Positions 37,938 to 48,222 of a DNA stretch of 64,000 nt are shown here, piece after piece (positions within the stretch are counted from its first letter, which is position 1; each line of letters begins with the position of its first letter). The DNA comes from Shewanella sp. Isolate13 (GTDB lineage: Bacteria > Pseudomonadota > Gammaproteobacteria > Enterobacterales > Shewanellaceae). Made by a program: the position numbers and the translations under genes. Below the pieces are notes generated by a model that saw nothing but the letters and a program-made list of their open reading frames with translations, had not been told where the DNA came from and searched no databases. The stretch covers positions 61,369 through 125,368 of the forward strand of contig NZ_JAKEVD010000010.1 in the NCBI RefSeq assembly GCF_022398325.1, written 5' to 3'.

Positions 37938-38450
37938 ATGCCCACTACTTGGAAAGACAGTGGCCTGCGTTGGTATTGGGTAGTTGTGTTGGTGTTTCTT
38001 GCCGACCAACTATCTAAGCAATGGGTGTTGTCGAATTTTGAACTTTACGAGTCGATACAGTTATTGCCCATTTTTAACTTTACCTATGTGCGTAACTATG
38101 GCGCCGCATTTAGCTTTTTAAGCGATGCCGGTGGCTGGCAACGTTGGTTATTCACCTTCGTTGCGGTTGGCTTTAGTGTAGTGTTATCGGTTTGGCTGCG
38201 TCAGCAGCCAAGCAAAATGTGGCGCTTAAACCTTGCTTACACCTTAGTTATTGGTGGTGCGTTAGGTAATTTGATTGACCGCTTACAGCATGGTTTTGTG
38301 GTCGACTTTTTAGATTTCTATTGGAATACAAGCCATTTTCCGGCATTCAATATCGCTGATTCTGCGATTTGTGTCGGAGCTGGACTCATCATCTTAGATT
38401 CGTTTGTTACTGGTAAAGATGACAAGCAAACGGGTGATCTGAAGGAGTAG
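37938..38450 (+). CDS. lspA: Lipoprotein signal peptidase II
   Basis: Inner-membrane aspartic protease that removes lipoprotein signal peptides. Four membrane helices and the two catalytic aspartates are visible (GNLIDRLQHGFVVDF and FNIADSAICVGAGLI), along with RNYGAAFSFL. The frame extends back to 37902 inside ileS, but ATG 37938 has AAAGGA six bases ahead, giving 170 residues. It starts ten bases after ileS. Confidence 0.96.
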   Translation: MPTTWKDSGLRWYWVVVLVFLADQLSKQWVLSNFELYESIQLLPIFNFTYVRNYGAAFSFLSDAGGWQRWLFTFVAVGFSVVLSVWLRQQPSKMWRLNLAYTLVIGGALGNLIDRLQHGFVVDFLDFYWNTSHFPAFNIADSAICVGAGLIILDSFVTGKDDKQTGDLKE

Positions 38451-38454
38451 TTAA

Positions 38455-38877
38455 GTGTCAGAGATGCATTCAATTTTATGCCATATGAATATCGTGCTAG
38501 CAGATGGCTCAACTGCTGAGAGCACGCGCTCAAGTGGCAAACCCGCACGATTTAATGTGGGTGATGAAAGCTTAAGTCCTGCATTTGAAGCTGAAATTAT
38601 CAACCTTAAACAGGGTGATAAGCACAGCTTTACATTGCAACCTTCTGACACATTTGGCGAGTCGAACCCTGATGCTGTGCATCATATGGACAGGAGCCGT
38701 TTCCCTGCCGATATGAAGCTAGAGTCAGGCGTGATTGTGAGTTTCGCAGGTCCAGGTGGCAGCGAGATCCCTGGTATGGTTAGAGATGTTGTCGGTGACT
38801 CGGTAACTATCGATCTGAACCACCCACTCGCGGGACAAGTGCTCACCTTTGAACTTGAAGTGGTACAGGTACTGTAA
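38455..38877 (+). CDS. fkpB: FkpB (SlpA): FKBP-type prolyl isomerase
   Basis: Small FKBP-type isomerase/chaperone of 140 residues, conserved between lspA and ispH. Core motifs: [31 protein letters not shown] and [14 protein letters not shown], with the [17 protein letters not shown] ending shared with SlyD. The GTG start follows AAGGAG by seven bases, and that ribosome site overlaps the end of lspA, so translation is tightly coupled. Confidence 0.94.
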   Translation: MSEMHSILCHMNIVLADGSTAESTRSSGKPARFNVGDESLSPAFEAEIINLKQGDKHSFTLQPSDTFGESNPDAVHHMDRSRFPADMKLESGVIVSFAGPGGSEIPGMVRDVVGDSVTIDLNHPLAGQVLTFELEVVQVL

Positions 38878-38879
38878 TT

Positions 38880-39809
38880 ATGAATATTCTTCTGGCAAAT
38901 CCACGCGGCTTTTGCGCCGGTGTCGATCGCGCGATCAGCATTGTGGAGCGAGCATTAGAGCTGTTTTCACCGCCAATCTACGTTAGGCACGAAGTGGTGC
39001 ATAACCGCTATGTGGTGCAGAATCTAAAGGATCGCGGGGCGGTATTCGTAGAAGAGTTGGATCAGGTGCCCGACGACAGCATCGTCATCTTTAGTGCTCA
39101 CGGTGTGTCGCAAGCGGTTCGTAGTGAGGCGAAAAGACGCGGCCTTAAGGTATTTGATGCGACCTGTCCTCTAGTCACTAAGGTTCACTTACAGGTTGCA
39201 AGGGCGAGCCGTAAAGGCATCGAGTGCATCTTAATTGGCCATGCCGGACATCCTGAGGTAGAGGGCACCATGGGGCAATATGACAATGCTGCCGGTGGTG
39301 TCCACTTAGTTGAGTCACCTGAAGATGTGGCAAACCTTGTGGTCAAAGATCCAGATAACCTTTGCTTCGTGACTCAGACAACCTTGTCGATGGACGATAC
39401 TGCAGATGTTATTGCCTCTTTACAGAAAAAGTATCCTTCTATTGAAGGGCCTCGTAAGGATGATATCTGCTATGCGACCCAGAATCGTCAAGATGCGGTG
39501 CGTAATGTTGCAGAACAAGTTGAACTCTTTATTGTGGTTGGCTCAAAGAACAGTTCGAACTCAAATCGTCTACGAGAGTTAGCACAAAAGAAAGGTACAA
39601 CGGCGTTCTTAGTCGATAATGCCGATGATGTGGATGCTACCTGGTTTAATGGGGTACAGCGTGTGGCTGTCACAGCAGGGGCTTCGGCACCTGAGGTACT
39701 GGTAAAGCAGGTTGTTGATGCCATCGCAAAGATGGCACCGAGTGTGGTCACAGAAGTTGAAGGACGTTTAGAGGATACTGTGTTTGCGGTACCTGCCGAG
39801 CTTCGTTGA
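38880..39809 (+). CDS. ispH: IspH: HMBPP reductase
   Basis: Last enzyme of the non-mevalonate isoprenoid pathway, a [4Fe-4S] protein making IPP and DMAPP. The three cluster cysteines lie in [12 protein letters not shown] (C12), [11 protein letters not shown] (about 96) and [11 protein letters not shown] (about 197); the catalytic TQTTLS segment follows the family pattern. Length 309, near E. coli (316). The ATG follows the fkpB stop by two bases, so this is the last gene of the operon. Confidence 0.97.
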   Translation: MNILLANPRGFCAGVDRAISIVERALELFSPPIYVRHEVVHNRYVVQNLKDRGAVFVEELDQVPDDSIVIFSAHGVSQAVRSEAKRRGLKVFDATCPLVTKVHLQVARASRKGIECILIGHAGHPEVEGTMGQYDNAAGGVHLVESPEDVANLVVKDPDNLCFVTQTTLSMDDTADVIASLQKKYPSIEGPRKDDICYATQNRQDAVRNVAEQVELFIVVGSKNSSNSNRLRELAQKKGTTAFLVDNADDVDATWFNGVQRVAVTAGASAPEVLVKQVVDAIAKMAPSVVTEVEGRLEDTVFAVPAELR

Positions 39810-39844
39810 TCCTTCATCAAAATAAGATACAAATTGAAATAAAT

Positions 39845-39872
39845 AAAAAAGAGGCTTAGGCCTCTTTTTTTT
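39845..39872 (+). terminator. Terminator of the ribF-ispH operon
   Basis: AAAAAAGAGGC, TTA, GGCCTC and a run of eight T residues, just after ispH. Confidence 0.88.
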
Positions 39873-39911
39873 GTATGAAATTCAGAAACATCTGCTATGT
39901 TAATCAGTAAT

Positions 39912-39931
39912 TATTGTGAGTCACCACAATA
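39912..39931. repeat. Inverted repeat upstream of pilV
   Basis: TATTGTG-AGTCAC-CACAATA is a perfect seven-base inverted repeat with six-base spacing, about 120 bases before pilV. It is a candidate operator for the pilin operon; it resembles but is not a CRP site. Confidence 0.4.
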
Positions 39932-40052
39932 CAACATTCGACTAATCTACTATTAACCTGTATGCTTTAATATTACTATAAGTCACCGATTTTAAACGGT
40001 AAAAAAATAATTTCAACGTCAAGAATATGACGAATAGAGAGGAATTGACGGA

Positions 40053-40574
40053 ATGGAAACCAGAGAGAAGGGGCTTTCATTAATTGAAGTGCTAGTCGCT
40101 TTGGTTATTTTAACCGTTGGCCTAGTCGGCGTCTTTAATCTTCATATCATCTCTAAACGCGGTAGTTTCGAGTCTTTTCAGCAGACTCAGGCCTCCTATT
40201 TCGCTAACGATATTGTCAATCGTATGAGACTTAATCCAGAGCAGTTGGCTAGCTATGTCGGTAATTATAGTGGTACTCCATCAATTCCTACACCTGCCTG
40301 TACAGGGGCCGCACTTTGTACGCCAGCGCAGACAGCTACTTGGGATCTATATGAATGGCGAGCTGCCTTTATCGGCCAAGCAGAAACCGTGGGGACTCAA
40401 AACGTTGGTGGATTAGATACGCCCACAGGGTGTATCACTATTAACGGCAATACAGTCTCGGTCGTCATTGCCTGGCGTGGGATAAGGTCTACATCTGATT
40501 CTGGAAAGCTCCCTGATTGCGGAAGCTCAAGTGATCGCCGACGAGTCTACTCAATTCAAACGGTGATTATTTAG
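40053..40574 (+). CDS. pilV: PilV: type IV pilus minor pilin
   Basis: Minor pilin of 173 residues. The class III prepilin leader ends before the methylated N-terminus (GLSLIEVLVALVILTVGLVGVFNL), with Glu5 present. It probably forms part of the initiation complex at the pilus tip. The mature part has two short cysteine-containing loops. Its stop is immediately followed by the pilW ATG. It starts a pilV-pilW-pilX-pilY1-pilE-tapY2 operon on the plus strand. Confidence 0.93.
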   Translation: METREKGLSLIEVLVALVILTVGLVGVFNLHIISKRGSFESFQQTQASYFANDIVNRMRLNPEQLASYVGNYSGTPSIPTPACTGAALCTPAQTATWDLYEWRAAFIGQAETVGTQNVGGLDTPTGCITINGNTVSVVIAWRGIRSTSDSGKLPDCGSSSDRRRVYSIQTVII

Positions 40575-41552
40575 ATGAAATGTTTCTCCAAAAATAGTTT
40601 CTCTTCGCAGTATGGCATGTCACTTGTTGAGTTGATGGTTGCTCTACTCATTAGTCTGTTTTTGTCTGCCGGTATTCTGACCATGTTTAGTATGTCCTCA
40701 TCTAACGTGACGACGACCAGCCAATTTAATCAGCTACAGGAAAACGGTCGTATTGCACTCGCAATCATGGAGCGAGATATTAGCCAGCTTGGTTTTATGG
40801 GGGATCTGACGGGAACAGATTTTGTTTTGGGGGTTAATACAACGGTAGATGCGCCTCTTACTGGCGATGACTGTGTTGGTGCAGGCTTAAATAATGCAAC
40901 GCTTCCAAATAATCAGCCTGCCCATTTTAGGCGATTGTGGGGTTATGAAAATGGTGTGAGTGCGCAAAGCTTAGGCTGTTTGACTGGAGTAAAAGAGAAA
41001 ACAGATGTCATACAGATAAAGCGCTTTATTGGCCCTAGTGTCGCAGCTGGTGCAAGTACTGGATATTACGTGTCTTCAACGGCTAGTCAGGCCATATTTT
41101 TTAATGATGGTACCCCTTCAGCGAATTTACTAAATGCAAGAATTTGGGAGTATCAACATCACGTCTATTATATTGATGAAGCTAATGATATTCCCATGTT
41201 AAACCGCAAAACGCTTAGCGCTACGGGTATGACAAATGATGAGCAGTTAGTCGAGGGGATTGAGAATATTCGTTTTCTATATGGCTTCGATAACGATGGT
41301 GATAGCACCCCAGATCGTTATATTCCAGCCGAAAGTGTTACCTCTCTAATGTGGGATAATGAATCGTTTCAGCGCTTAGTTGCCATTAAAATTTATGTGT
41401 TAGTGCGCTCCACAGAACAAGATAAGAGTTATACCAATGAAACGTCGTATCAGTTGGGCGATAAGGTTATCGCCGCACCAAAAGATAATTACAGACGTAA
41501 AATCATGTCGACAACGGTGGTACTGGAAAACCCAGTGCTGATCCGAAGTTAA
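40575..41552 (+). CDS. pilW: PilW: type IV pilus minor pilin
   Basis: Minor pilin of 325 residues, the largest of the set. The prepilin site is in QYGMSLVELMVALLISLFLSAG, with Glu5. The large mature domain has a set of cysteines and ends with a basic stretch (NYRRKIMSTTVVLENP). The ATG directly follows the pilV TAG. It works with PilV, PilX and PilY1 in pilus initiation. Confidence 0.92.
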   Translation: MKCFSKNSFSSQYGMSLVELMVALLISLFLSAGILTMFSMSSSNVTTTSQFNQLQENGRIALAIMERDISQLGFMGDLTGTDFVLGVNTTVDAPLTGDDCVGAGLNNATLPNNQPAHFRRLWGYENGVSAQSLGCLTGVKEKTDVIQIKRFIGPSVAAGASTGYYVSSTASQAIFFNDGTPSANLLNARIWEYQHHVYYIDEANDIPMLNRKTLSATGMTNDEQLVEGIENIRFLYGFDNDGDSTPDRYIPAESVTSLMWDNESFQRLVAIKIYVLVRSTEQDKSYTNETSYQLGDKVIAAPKDNYRRKIMSTTVVLENPVLIRS

Positions 41553-41564
41553 GTGGGGACTTTG

Positions 41565-41999
41565 ATGAAGAAACAACAAGGTGTTGTGCTTTTTTTTGCG
41601 TTGATAGTGCTTATCGTTATGACGGTAATAGGTGTCGCGCTTGCCGTTAATTCAACCCAGTCTTTGCGTATGGCTGGTGCTGGAGCAGAGCGAGTGGAAG
41701 CCAAAGCTATTGCCGATGGTGGATTGGCGCAGGTCATCGCCGATAATGCTGGTGCAAGGTTTGCCAACCTTCCGGCAGTTGCAACCGCTGAGCTGTTTGG
41801 CGGTTCTCAAGTACTTACTCCGTTACCGGAAGCTGGAGTGAGGGATGTGGCTTGCCAACGAACCGCAAATGCAACGGGGGCAAACCTTGTGAGTTGTCGG
41901 CGGGTTCAGATCACTAGCACGGTGACATTTGGTAGAGATAATCTGGGAACACTCACAGTTGCCTCGGGTGTAGAGCAACAGGTGCTGACAGGGAATTAG
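41565..41999 (+). CDS. pilX: PilX: type IV pilus minor pilin
   Basis: Minor pilin of 144 residues. Its N-terminus (MKKQQGVVLFFALIVLIVMT) is a PilX-type signal with a long hydrophobic helix that lacks the usual Glu5, as is common in PilX. A GTG at 41553 could add four residues, but the ATG at 41565 follows GGGGA by five bases. Two cysteines in the mature part probably pair (VACQRT and VSCRRV). Confidence 0.9.
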   Translation: MKKQQGVVLFFALIVLIVMTVIGVALAVNSTQSLRMAGAGAERVEAKAIADGGLAQVIADNAGARFANLPAVATAELFGGSQVLTPLPEAGVRDVACQRTANATGANLVSCRRVQITSTVTFGRDNLGTLTVASGVEQQVLTGN

Positions 42000-42003
42000 G
42001 ATT

Positions 42004-45000
42004 ATGATTAAAAATCTATTTTGTAGTGCAATCGCTGCCTCGATAATCGTCTCAGCCTGTAGCTTTGCAGATGATACCGAGCTTTACCTTGTCGACCCAA
42101 ATAAGGCTACGGGTAAACTACCTCAAGTGCTATTTATTTTTGATAACTCCGGCAGTATGTCGACAGAGGATCAAAATGCGGTAAGTAAGTATTGCTCTGC
42201 AGAGGGAAAAGTCGCTGGTGACTGTAATTACGCCGAGGGCTTTGAGGATTACTTAGCGGGCTATTCTGGTTATATCAATGAAGCCGGGATCTATTGGAAT
42301 GCAGGCGGTATTGATAATACCAGTAGCATGCCGGTACCGGATGAGCCAAAGGACTCTCGCCGTTTCTATGCCGATAACAATAACTGTAATAAGGCCGCTA
42401 TTGCATTAAAAGAGCGAGGTCGCTATACCGGTTACCTACGCGAATTTAAATCCAGTGGCAAAACAGGTAAGTGGGTTTCACTCGCTGAAAACGAGGGCTT
42501 CAATCAGGGGGCAATAGTCGATTGCCAACAAGATATACTGGAGTTTGACTCGAAAAACCCCGGCAAGAAAAAGCAGGGCGGCGGCACAGTTGCCTTTGAT
42601 GATGGTTATCCGATTGATACAAAAGCCATGTATACCGAGGGTTCAGATGTTAATGCTCAAAAGCTGAGTGTAGCTGGCACGGACTTTGGAAAGGGCAACC
42701 CGGTAACCCTATATACTTCACATTATTTAGTTTGGTATCAGTGGGTGACCACTACAGAGGATGGTCAGAACAGTGGCGGTACCGGAACCCGGTTGGAAGT
42801 TGCTAAATCAGCTCTAAGTAACGCTTTGGAGACTTTGAATATCCATATCGAAGCTAGCTTAGCTGTATTTAATTTAAATTACCCCTGGGAGAATGAAATT
42901 GATGGCGGCAGAATTGTGTCTAGTATGAAAGATATTAGAAAAGACTCGGCCAATTTAAATAATTTTATCTCTTTAATCAATGGCATGCCAGCACAAACCA
43001 ACACCCCTTTGTGTGAGACATTATTTGAGGCCCATCAGTATTTTAGCGGCGGAGCTGTAACCTACGGTAATAAAGACAGTAATGCTCAAGGGCATTACAA
43101 GATTGATGGTTATGTTCCCAATAGCCCGCCTAGCATTATCAATTCAGGTAATTATACAAGTCCGTTTAAGAAGTGCCCTGATACGGCTTATGTGATCTAT
43201 ATTACCGATGGCGCGCCTACCTTAGATAGTGCTGCAGACGGTCTCATTAAGACGCTCACTGATAACGCTACAGAAGCAGGTAAGTATGAGCCTTTCGACT
43301 TTACCAATACGAGGGGGAACACGCAGACCAGTTACCTTCCGGCATTAGCGTCTTATATGTATAACAACGATCTTGTTGTGGGCAATACCGACGCATCTGG
43401 AGTCGATAATAAGCAAAATGTCATGTTATCAACGATTGGTTTTTCCGATGGCGCCGAGGATGCTGCAACCTTATTAGAGGAGGCGGCTTATCGAGGTGGT
43501 TACCCTAGAAATGATCTTGGAATATCTAAAGGTTATTATGTGGCAAAAACAGGCCTAGCGTTAGAGGAAGCTTTAAATACAGCACTTAAGTCGATTTTAT
43601 CGGTCGACTCCTCCTTTACGTCACCCAGTATTGCCAGTAATAACTTCGATAAAACCCAAACCTATAACTCCGCCTATTTTGCGATGTTTTTACCGGGAGA
43701 TGGCCCACGATGGAGTGGCAACCTTAAAAAGCTAAAGGTGACATCATCTGGCGATATCGTAGGGCCTGGCGGAACATCTAAGGCTATCGATGCCGCTGGC
43801 AACATAAGTGCCAGCACTTGCACTTATTGGAATACATGCACGGCTTCCAGTGCGGATGGGAATAAGGTTAACTCTGGAGGGGTGCTCCCCGCTTTAAGAG
43901 AATCTCTTAAGAGTAGGACTTTATATACCAATAACAGTAGCAGTTTACTGAGCGTAGAAGATGTCGCGTCATCATCTATGTATTCACTGCTGGGGAGTCC
44001 GGTTACTGCGGACTCTGAATCAACATCGGTTCGGCAACACTTAGATTGGCTCTATGGCGTTGATGTGGATGACGATGATAATGATGAGAACCGTACTGAG
44101 GCGAGAATCGATGTTATGGGGGACCCACTGCATTCTAAGCCATTGGCCATTAACTTTGGAGCCTCTTCTACCAGTTTAGATGTGCGGATCTTGGTGGGGA
44201 CTAACCAAGGGTTAGTACATATGTTTAAAGATTCTGATAGTGGCAGTAAAGATTACTCAGTTGGAACGGTTGAAGAGTCTTGGGCATTTATTCCTGCTGA
44301 GCTTTTATCCAATGTGCCGACATTAAGATCGAACTTACCGACTGGAGCGCATAGTGTTTATGGCATGGACTTATCCCCTGTTGCCTATACCGAAACAGAT
44401 ACCAGTGGCAAGGTGAGTAAAGCTTGGGTCTATTTAGGGATGCGCCGTGGAGGCATGTCTTACTATGCACTTGATATTACTAACCCCGATCAACCTAAAT
44501 TTAAGTGGAAGATCGATTCAAATACCACAGGCTTAGAAGAGTTAGGCCAAACATGGTCAGAACCTGTCGTCACCTTTATTCCGGGAGTTGAGAGCCCCGT
44601 ATTGATATTCGGTGGCGGTATGGCGTCACCAGACGGTACAGGCGAAGCGGTTTATATTGTTAATGCCGATACAGGGGCCTACATTAATAAGTTTACCGAC
44701 TCGGGTATGAGCAGTATTCCAAATAAAGTTGCTGTGCTTGACAGTAATAATGATGGTGTGACCGATCGCATCTACGCAACCGATATCGGTGGTAATGTAT
44801 GGCGAATGGATCTGCCTTCAAAAGTAAGCAGTGATTGGTCTGTGTTTCAGTTCGCTTCAATTAGTGCGTCTTTGTCACCAAACAATCGTATGTTCTTTGC
44901 AGAACCTGCAGTCGCACAAACGCAATTTAATAATATTCACAGTCAGTCTGGGACGCTGAGTTATCAAAACATCCCTTATGATGCCGTCACCGTGGGAACA

Positions 45001-45588
45001 GGTAACCGTACGAACCCGTTAAATACCAGTACAGATGATATGTTCTATGTTTTCCAAGATAGGAACGTAGTTACCAAGACATTTTCAGGAACGAATGTTC
45101 CTAGCCCATTGCTGCTGACGGACCTATATGATGTTACCTCGTCAGCGCCAGTAACCGAGAGTGACAATGTGGCGTTTGGCAAGAAGCGGGGCTGGTATTA
45201 CTCATTATTGGCCTCTGGGGAGAAAAGTCTTTCTGCATCACTCATCTTTGATGGCAAGGTCTATTTTACCTCTTTTATTCCACCTACTAACAACGAAATT
45301 GATTTGGATGTTGGTGTTTGTGGTTTCTCTGGGCAAGGTAGACTCTATGTCTTTGATCTACATAGAGGAACAAGAACGAATAGTCAGCTCTATTATGAAG
45401 TTGGAGAGCGAGTTCCGGATACTCCACAAATCGTAATTCCTGAGTCTGAAGACGGAGAAGAGTCAAAGGCTTATATTATCGGTGTCGGTAAAGGGGAGTG
45501 CGAAAATGGTGAGTGTAAAGGAACCGTTGAGCTTGGTAGTGGTTTGACAACTAATCGAATCTATTACCATTTGGATGAGAGTAACTAA
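42004..45588 (+). CDS. pilY1: PilY1: pilus-tip adhesin and assembly protein
   Basis: Large secreted or tip-localised protein of 1194 residues. A von Willebrand A-like metal site is near the start (D47, S49, S51 in FDNSGSMS). The C-terminal beta-propeller carries an EF-hand-like calcium loop DSNNDGVTD at about 913-921, followed by [14 protein letters not shown], diagnostic of PilY1, which needs calcium for pilus extension and retraction. The signal region ([11 protein letters not shown]) has both a possible lipobox and an AXA-type cut site. It sits between pilX and pilE, four bases after pilX. Confidence 0.95.
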   Translation: MIKNLFCSAIAASIIVSACSFADDTELYLVDPNKATGKLPQVLFIFDNSGSMSTEDQNAVSKYCSAEGKVAGDCNYAEGFEDYLAGYSGYINEAGIYWNAGGIDNTSSMPVPDEPKDSRRFYADNNNCNKAAIALKERGRYTGYLREFKSSGKTGKWVSLAENEGFNQGAIVDCQQDILEFDSKNPGKKKQGGGTVAFDDGYPIDTKAMYTEGSDVNAQKLSVAGTDFGKGNPVTLYTSHYLVWYQWVTTTEDGQNSGGTGTRLEVAKSALSNALETLNIHIEASLAVFNLNYPWENEIDGGRIVSSMKDIRKDSANLNNFISLINGMPAQTNTPLCETLFEAHQYFSGGAVTYGNKDSNAQGHYKIDGYVPNSPPSIINSGNYTSPFKKCPDTAYVIYITDGAPTLDSAADGLIKTLTDNATEAGKYEPFDFTNTRGNTQTSYLPALASYMYNNDLVVGNTDASGVDNKQNVMLSTIGFSDGAEDAATLLEEAAYRGGYPRNDLGISKGYYVAKTGLALEEALNTALKSILSVDSSFTSPSIASNNFDKTQTYNSAYFAMFLPGDGPRWSGNLKKLKVTSSGDIVGPGGTSKAIDAAGNISASTCTYWNTCTASSADGNKVNSGGVLPALRESLKSRTLYTNNSSSLLSVEDVASSSMYSLLGSPVTADSESTSVRQHLDWLYGVDVDDDDNDENRTEARIDVMGDPLHSKPLAINFGASSTSLDVRILVGTNQGLVHMFKDSDSGSKDYSVGTVEESWAFIPAELLSNVPTLRSNLPTGAHSVYGMDLSPVAYTETDTSGKVSKAWVYLGMRRGGMSYYALDITNPDQPKFKWKIDSNTTGLEELGQTWSEPVVTFIPGVESPVLIFGGGMASPDGTGEAVYIVNADTGAYINKFTDSGMSSIPNKVAVLDSNNDGVTDRIYATDIGGNVWRMDLPSKVSSDWSVFQFASISASLSPNNRMFFAEPAVAQTQFNNIHSQSGTLSYQNIPYDAVTVGTGNRTNPLNTSTDDMFYVFQDRNVVTKTFSGTNVPSPLLLTDLYDVTSSAPVTESDNVAFGKKRGWYYSLLASGEKSLSASLIFDGKVYFTSFIPPTNNEIDLDVGVCGFSGQGRLYVFDLHRGTRTNSQLYYEVGERVPDTPQIVIPESEDGEESKAYIIGVGKGECENGECKGTVELGSGLTTNRIYYHLDESN

Positions 45589-45590
45589 TA

Positions 45591-45980
45591 ATGCATAAAA
45601 CAAGAGGTTTTACCTTAATAGAGCTGATGATTGTGGTTGCTATCGTGGGGATCTTGGCCTCTATTGCCTACCCTTCCTATATTGATTATGTGACAAAGAG
45701 TGCCCGTTCAGAAGGTGTTGCGGCAGTATTGAGAGTGGCTAATCTTCAAGAGCAGTATTACTTGGATAATCGCGCCTTTGCAACGGACTTGAAGAAGCTT
45801 GGACTTGGCGCTAGCCCATTTATTACTGAAAGTGGCCACTACAGTATTGCCTCTGCTGGTACTGCTGCGTTCACCATAACCGCGACAGCAATAGGGGCTC
45901 AAGCTGGCCGAGACTCGACTTGCGCGACGATAACTCTGACTCACGCAGGCATTAAGGGCCCCTCAAAGGAGTGTTGGTAA
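45591..45980 (+). CDS. pilE: PilE: type IV pilin-like minor pilin
   Basis: Pilin of 129 residues with a classical prepilin cleavage site ([19 protein letters not shown]), with Glu5. The mature domain has the [15 protein letters not shown] and SGHYSI features of minor pilin PilE, and a C-terminal disulphide loop (C near 113 and the final KECW). Its ATG follows the pilY1 TAA by two bases. Confidence 0.93.
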   Translation: MHKTRGFTLIELMIVVAIVGILASIAYPSYIDYVTKSARSEGVAAVLRVANLQEQYYLDNRAFATDLKKLGLGASPFITESGHYSIASAGTAAFTITATAIGAQAGRDSTCATITLTHAGIKGPSKECW

Positions 45981-46288
45981 TGATAAGGCTTAAATATCTA
46001 GTATTGACTAGCGTTGCGGCGCTGCTATTGCCGACTTCTCAAGCGTTGGCTGTTGAATATGAAGAATACAAGTGCCATGTAGTGAGTAGTAAAAAGGGAG
46101 AGCAAGTCGTTTTTTATCGCTGGAGGATATCAGATTTTAAGCTTAAGTTCGCGAGCTTACCGGGTAAGCAGTTAACCGATCATAAAGGTAAAAAGTACTT
46201 TATAAGGGAGGTTACAGAGTGCGTTCCCTTAACTAAAGACTTTAGTTCTGAAAAGGCTAGGCGAGTTGATGAACGTACATTGAGATAG
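45980..46288 (+). CDS. TapY2-like small secreted pilus protein
   Basis: A 102-residue protein with a signal peptide ([24 protein letters not shown]) followed by a small domain with two cysteines (EYKCHV and TECVPL). It resembles the TapY2 family of type IV pilus accessory proteins known from Aeromonas and Shewanella, placed after pilE. The start ATG overlaps the pilE stop by one base; AAGGAG lies eight bases ahead. A GTG at 45971 would add three residues. Its exact role in pilus biogenesis is not known to me. Confidence 0.75.
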   Translation: MIRLKYLVLTSVAALLLPTSQALAVEYEEYKCHVVSSKKGEQVVFYRWRISDFKLKFASLPGKQLTDHKGKKYFIREVTECVPLTKDFSSEKARRVDERTLR

Positions 46289-46299
46289 CGTTGAGGTGC

Positions 46300-46345
46300 G
46301 TTAGATGGTTTATAGTCCAACAAAAGGGGGCATGAGCCATCTAAC
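46300..46345. other. Inverted repeat at the end of the pilin operon
   Basis: GTTAGATGG and CCATCTAAC are perfect nine-base arms 28 bases apart, between tapY2 and the convergent fimT-like gene. There is no T run, so it is only a weak terminator candidate. Confidence 0.35.
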
Positions 46346-46412
46346 GAGCTTATTAAGTCTAATTTAGTCAATCAAATAGAGAGTCATACCTTATTAAGCT
46401 CCTCCTTAATGA

Positions 46413-46904
46413 CTAGCAGCTCTTTCCCTCCGCCCCATAAGAAACTAAACCACTGGCGCTAACCTTAACACTTTTAGAGTTTGTTGCTTTACCATTTGGG
46501 CAGTAGATAATTTCCCCACCTGATGAAAGCCCTTCAGAGGAGAATGTTATCAAGGCTGTTGAGCTTTTGATTTTGTCGTTGCTGTTGAAGCCATCTATTG
46601 CACGCAACTCTTTATCTGTGCCTCCAGCATCAGTAAGGTAGACTCTGATCCCTTTTTGCCATTCAGCATCGCTACCGCAAGAGACCTGACTTGCAAATGA
46701 GCAAACATTGACTCTGGTACCATAGCTAACGGCTTGGTTACGAGCAAAAGCTAAAATATTGTGAATTTTATCAACATTACTATTAACCCGAGTTTGTTCG
46801 TACATTGAGACTAAAGAGGGGACCGCAATTGATAATAATATCCCTGCGACAACAATTGTTATCATAAGCTCTACTAAGGTGAATCCTAGCTTCTTGTTCA
46901 ACAT
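46413..46904 (-). CDS. FimT/GspH-type pseudopilin
   Basis: Pseudopilin of 163 residues with a prepilin site (KKLGFTLVELMITIVVAGIL) and Glu5. The mature domain matches FimT/GspH minor pilins, with NVDKIHNILAFARNQAVSYGTRVNVC, paired cysteines, and the VSASGLVSYG ending. The frame is open upstream to 47003, but the ATG at 46904 has AAGGA ahead and gives the standard short leader. It faces the pilV-tapY2 operon, and the other FimT-like gene lies upstream on the same strand. Confidence 0.88.
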   Translation of the reverse strand: MLNKKLGFTLVELMITIVVAGILLSIAVPSLVSMYEQTRVNSNVDKIHNILAFARNQAVSYGTRVNVCSFASQVSCGSDAEWQKGIRVYLTDAGGTDKELRAIDGFNSNDKIKSSTALITFSSEGLSSGGEIIYCPNGKATNSKSVKVSASGLVSYGAEGKSC

Positions 46905-47045
46905 ATGCGCAATCCTTTCAGTCCCTTCCAATTCATGCCTGTTAGCATTATAAGCGAGAAAGTTTAGTATTTCAGCATATAAGTCGTTCTTTTTTAAAGT
47001 CAATATCTTGGCGAGTCTAGAGGTTTTGACATGTGGAATAAGCGC

Positions 47046-47561
47046 TCAGTTTGAGCACTCAATCTGATTAGCTTGAGAAAATCTGACCCTTCCGGCTTGA
47101 TTTACAATAACGGCTTTGGAATAAGGGCTGGTGGGAGAGGACGGGCAGTACCTTAGTGTACCGTTAGAGCCGGATGCTAAACCATCAGGGTGAAATCGGA
47201 CGGCGCTTCTGTTGTAGCTTACGATATCTTGTGGATTGAATGGAGATGTTTGAAGAAGAATCTTATCTGTATTATCTATCCGGTTCTTGTCACCCGAATC
47301 GGTAAAAACGGTAAGACCTAAGCGCCAGTCTTTACTGCAGCTATCATTTGTAATTGGGCATACGGTAACTCTTACCCCAAAGCTAATTGCGGTGTTTCTG
47401 GCATATTGCAGAGTCTGTTGTATAACACGAATAGCAGACTGTGCTCTTTGTGCTTCGTAAAACTGGCTTAACGATGGAACGGCGATCACGATTAGAATTG
47501 TCGCAACGACAAGAGTAATCATTAGCTCGATTAAGGTAAAACCGACGGTTCTGTGGTGCAT
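47046..47561 (-). CDS. Second FimT/GspH-type pseudopilin
   Basis: Another pseudopilin, 171 residues, with the site [22 protein letters not shown] (Glu5) and the GspH-like core ARNTAISFGVRVTVCPITNDSCSKDW. It is a paralogue of the gene at 46413-46904 and probably arose by duplication. FimT proteins in other bacteria can bind DNA for natural transformation; whether these do is unknown. The ATG follows AAGGA. It is divergent from glnB. Confidence 0.88.
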   Translation of the reverse strand: MHHRTVGFTLIELMITLVVATILIVIAVPSLSQFYEAQRAQSAIRVIQQTLQYARNTAISFGVRVTVCPITNDSCSKDWRLGLTVFTDSGDKNRIDNTDKILLQTSPFNPQDIVSYNRSAVRFHPDGLASGSNGTLRYCPSSPTSPYSKAVIVNQAGRVRFSQANQIECSN

Positions 47562-47771
47562 ATCAACTCTTCCTTGAGTTAGTTTGAATATTTACTTCCT
47601 GTAAATATCGCGCTGTGGGCGCTTTAAAAGTATAGCCTACCCCTGAGTAAACAAAGAGCCGATTAGTATATTGTTCGGTTATATGAAGACAGCATTTACT
47701 TTTGAGTGCAGCAACAAATCACTTTAGTCTTCTGAGTTTTGTCACTGCGTGATAAGCTACGATGTTATTAA

Positions 47772-48146
<375 letters not shown>

Positions 48147-48155
48147 CCTTAGCGG

Positions 48156-48195
48156 CTTTTTCGCATTATAGCGTGTTTAACATAATGCGAAAAAG
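48156..48195. terminator. Bidirectional terminator between glnB and nagR
   Basis: CTTTTTCGCATTAT and ATAATGCGAAAAAG form a perfect 14-pair stem around a 12-base loop, at the convergent junction of glnB and nagR. Confidence 0.75.
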
Positions 48196-48222
48196 TCGAG
48201 CCGGGGCTAAATTGAATCTAAG

